Shown piece after piece: positions 63,478 through 64,000 of a DNA stretch of 64,000 nucleotides. The position numbers and the translations under genes were made by a program. The notes under the pieces are model-generated. The model was not told where the DNA came from. It did not search any database and saw nothing but the letters and a program-made list of their open reading frames with translations. Source of the DNA: Diphasiastrum complanatum (Eukaryota; Streptophyta; Lycopodiopsida; Lycopodiales; Lycopodiaceae); assembly GCA_029204225.1 (NCBI GenBank), contig CM055104.1, positions 46,880,451-46,944,450 on the forward strand, read 5' to 3'. Position 1 is the stretch's first letter; each line of letters starts with the position of its first letter.

Positions 63478-64000
63478 TGGTATCAGAGATATTGTTGTAG
63501 GTTATTGAAGGATCAGCCATCTTTAGCAAGGATTTGGAGTTACCAATTTTAGAGCATGCTAGATTGTTTTCTACTAAAAAAATCAGGCATTTTTCATGTG
63601 TAGAATTGATTTTTGTAAATCAAAACTCAATATAGGGTTTTGAACTTGAAGTAGGCTGATTTCACACTTCAATTACTGGATTTGGGCGACTATAATTGCA
63701 TTAGGAAGGTCTCATTGAATATTACAAGATTCAATATCAAGTTTGTAGCATTTGCATATAGAATTTGGATGATTCAATTTTTTGTCAAAACCCTAAATTT
63801 GTTTGGATCTCTTGTTTTTTAGGTTGCTGGACATTTCAAGAGTGTGTTTCAAGTTTAGAAGTACAAAAGTTCATGAGATTGTAGGTTGATCAAGTATCTT
63901 CCATTCTATGTGTTGATTTGCTAGATTTGGTGCAAGAAAGAGATTTGAGAGGTTCCATATCTTTGTGATTTCTTTAATTACTCTACATGGAAGGTGAGAA
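63478..64000 (+). mobile_element. PBS and leader of a copia element running off the window
   Basis: TGGTATCAGAGA at 63478-63489 is an initiator tRNA-Met-type primer site (last base differs). The rest is untranslated leader. A final ATG at about 63986 may start gag, but only a few codons are in view. Confidence 0.7.

Overview
This window is nuclear DNA from a seed plant, almost certainly a flowering plant. The evidence is a 12-exon plastid-type pyruvate kinase gene with GT-AG introns, Ty3/gypsy and Ty1/copia LTR retrotransposons with plant-type primer sites, a plant L1-like LINE, a tRNA-derived SINE, and many (CT)n/(GA)n microsatellites. I cannot name the species. I saw no bacterial, phage, CRISPR or plasmid signature.

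There is one convincing host gene: a minus-strand gene for a plastidial pyruvate kinase (beta-type, PKp2/PKp3-like), start codon at 36769 and stop at 10920-10922. All 12 coding exons could be joined in phase with GT-AG borders. They give 1,800 nt, or 599 residues, with every catalytic motif and no break. The gene spans 25.8 kb, mainly because intron 2 is about 12.7 kb. That intron holds an LTR retrotransposon in a three-LTR/two-internal tandem form with a 5-bp target duplication (23270-31632). This element appears to sit in the 5' region of an ORF1-only LINE (about 31633-33676).

Layout. 1-5468: three damaged retroelements (chromovirus-like gypsy, scrambled copia fragments, a second gypsy with a 418-bp 3' LTR). 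5469-10919: sequence downstream of the kinase gene, mostly unrecognised, with a 425-bp hAT-like MITE at 7236-7660. 10920-36769: the kinase gene. 36770-38150: its 5' flank, with GA/CT/TA/CA microsatellites. 38150-40811: leader and putative LTR of a minus-strand element with an Athila/Tat-type primer site. 40812-45480: AT-rich, degraded, with one copia protease fragment. 45500-49300: plus-strand gypsy gag/protease remnant and its LTR, which carries a SINE. 49317-51760: minus-strand copia element lacking reverse transcriptase. 51762-57076: minus-strand gag-only LTR element whose LTR also occurs as an inverted piece. 57077-59635: unrecognised apart from a minisatellite. 59636-64000: copia LTR, leader and gag, an inverted copia pol piece, and a further copia 5' LTR running off the window.

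The mobile elements are old and broken. No complete gag-pol set survives, so they do not act together. The main points for follow-up are the mosaic middle LTR of the tandem element, the repeated stem-loop modules in two retroelement leaders, the ORF1-only LINE, and the nesting of all this inside an apparently intact metabolic gene.
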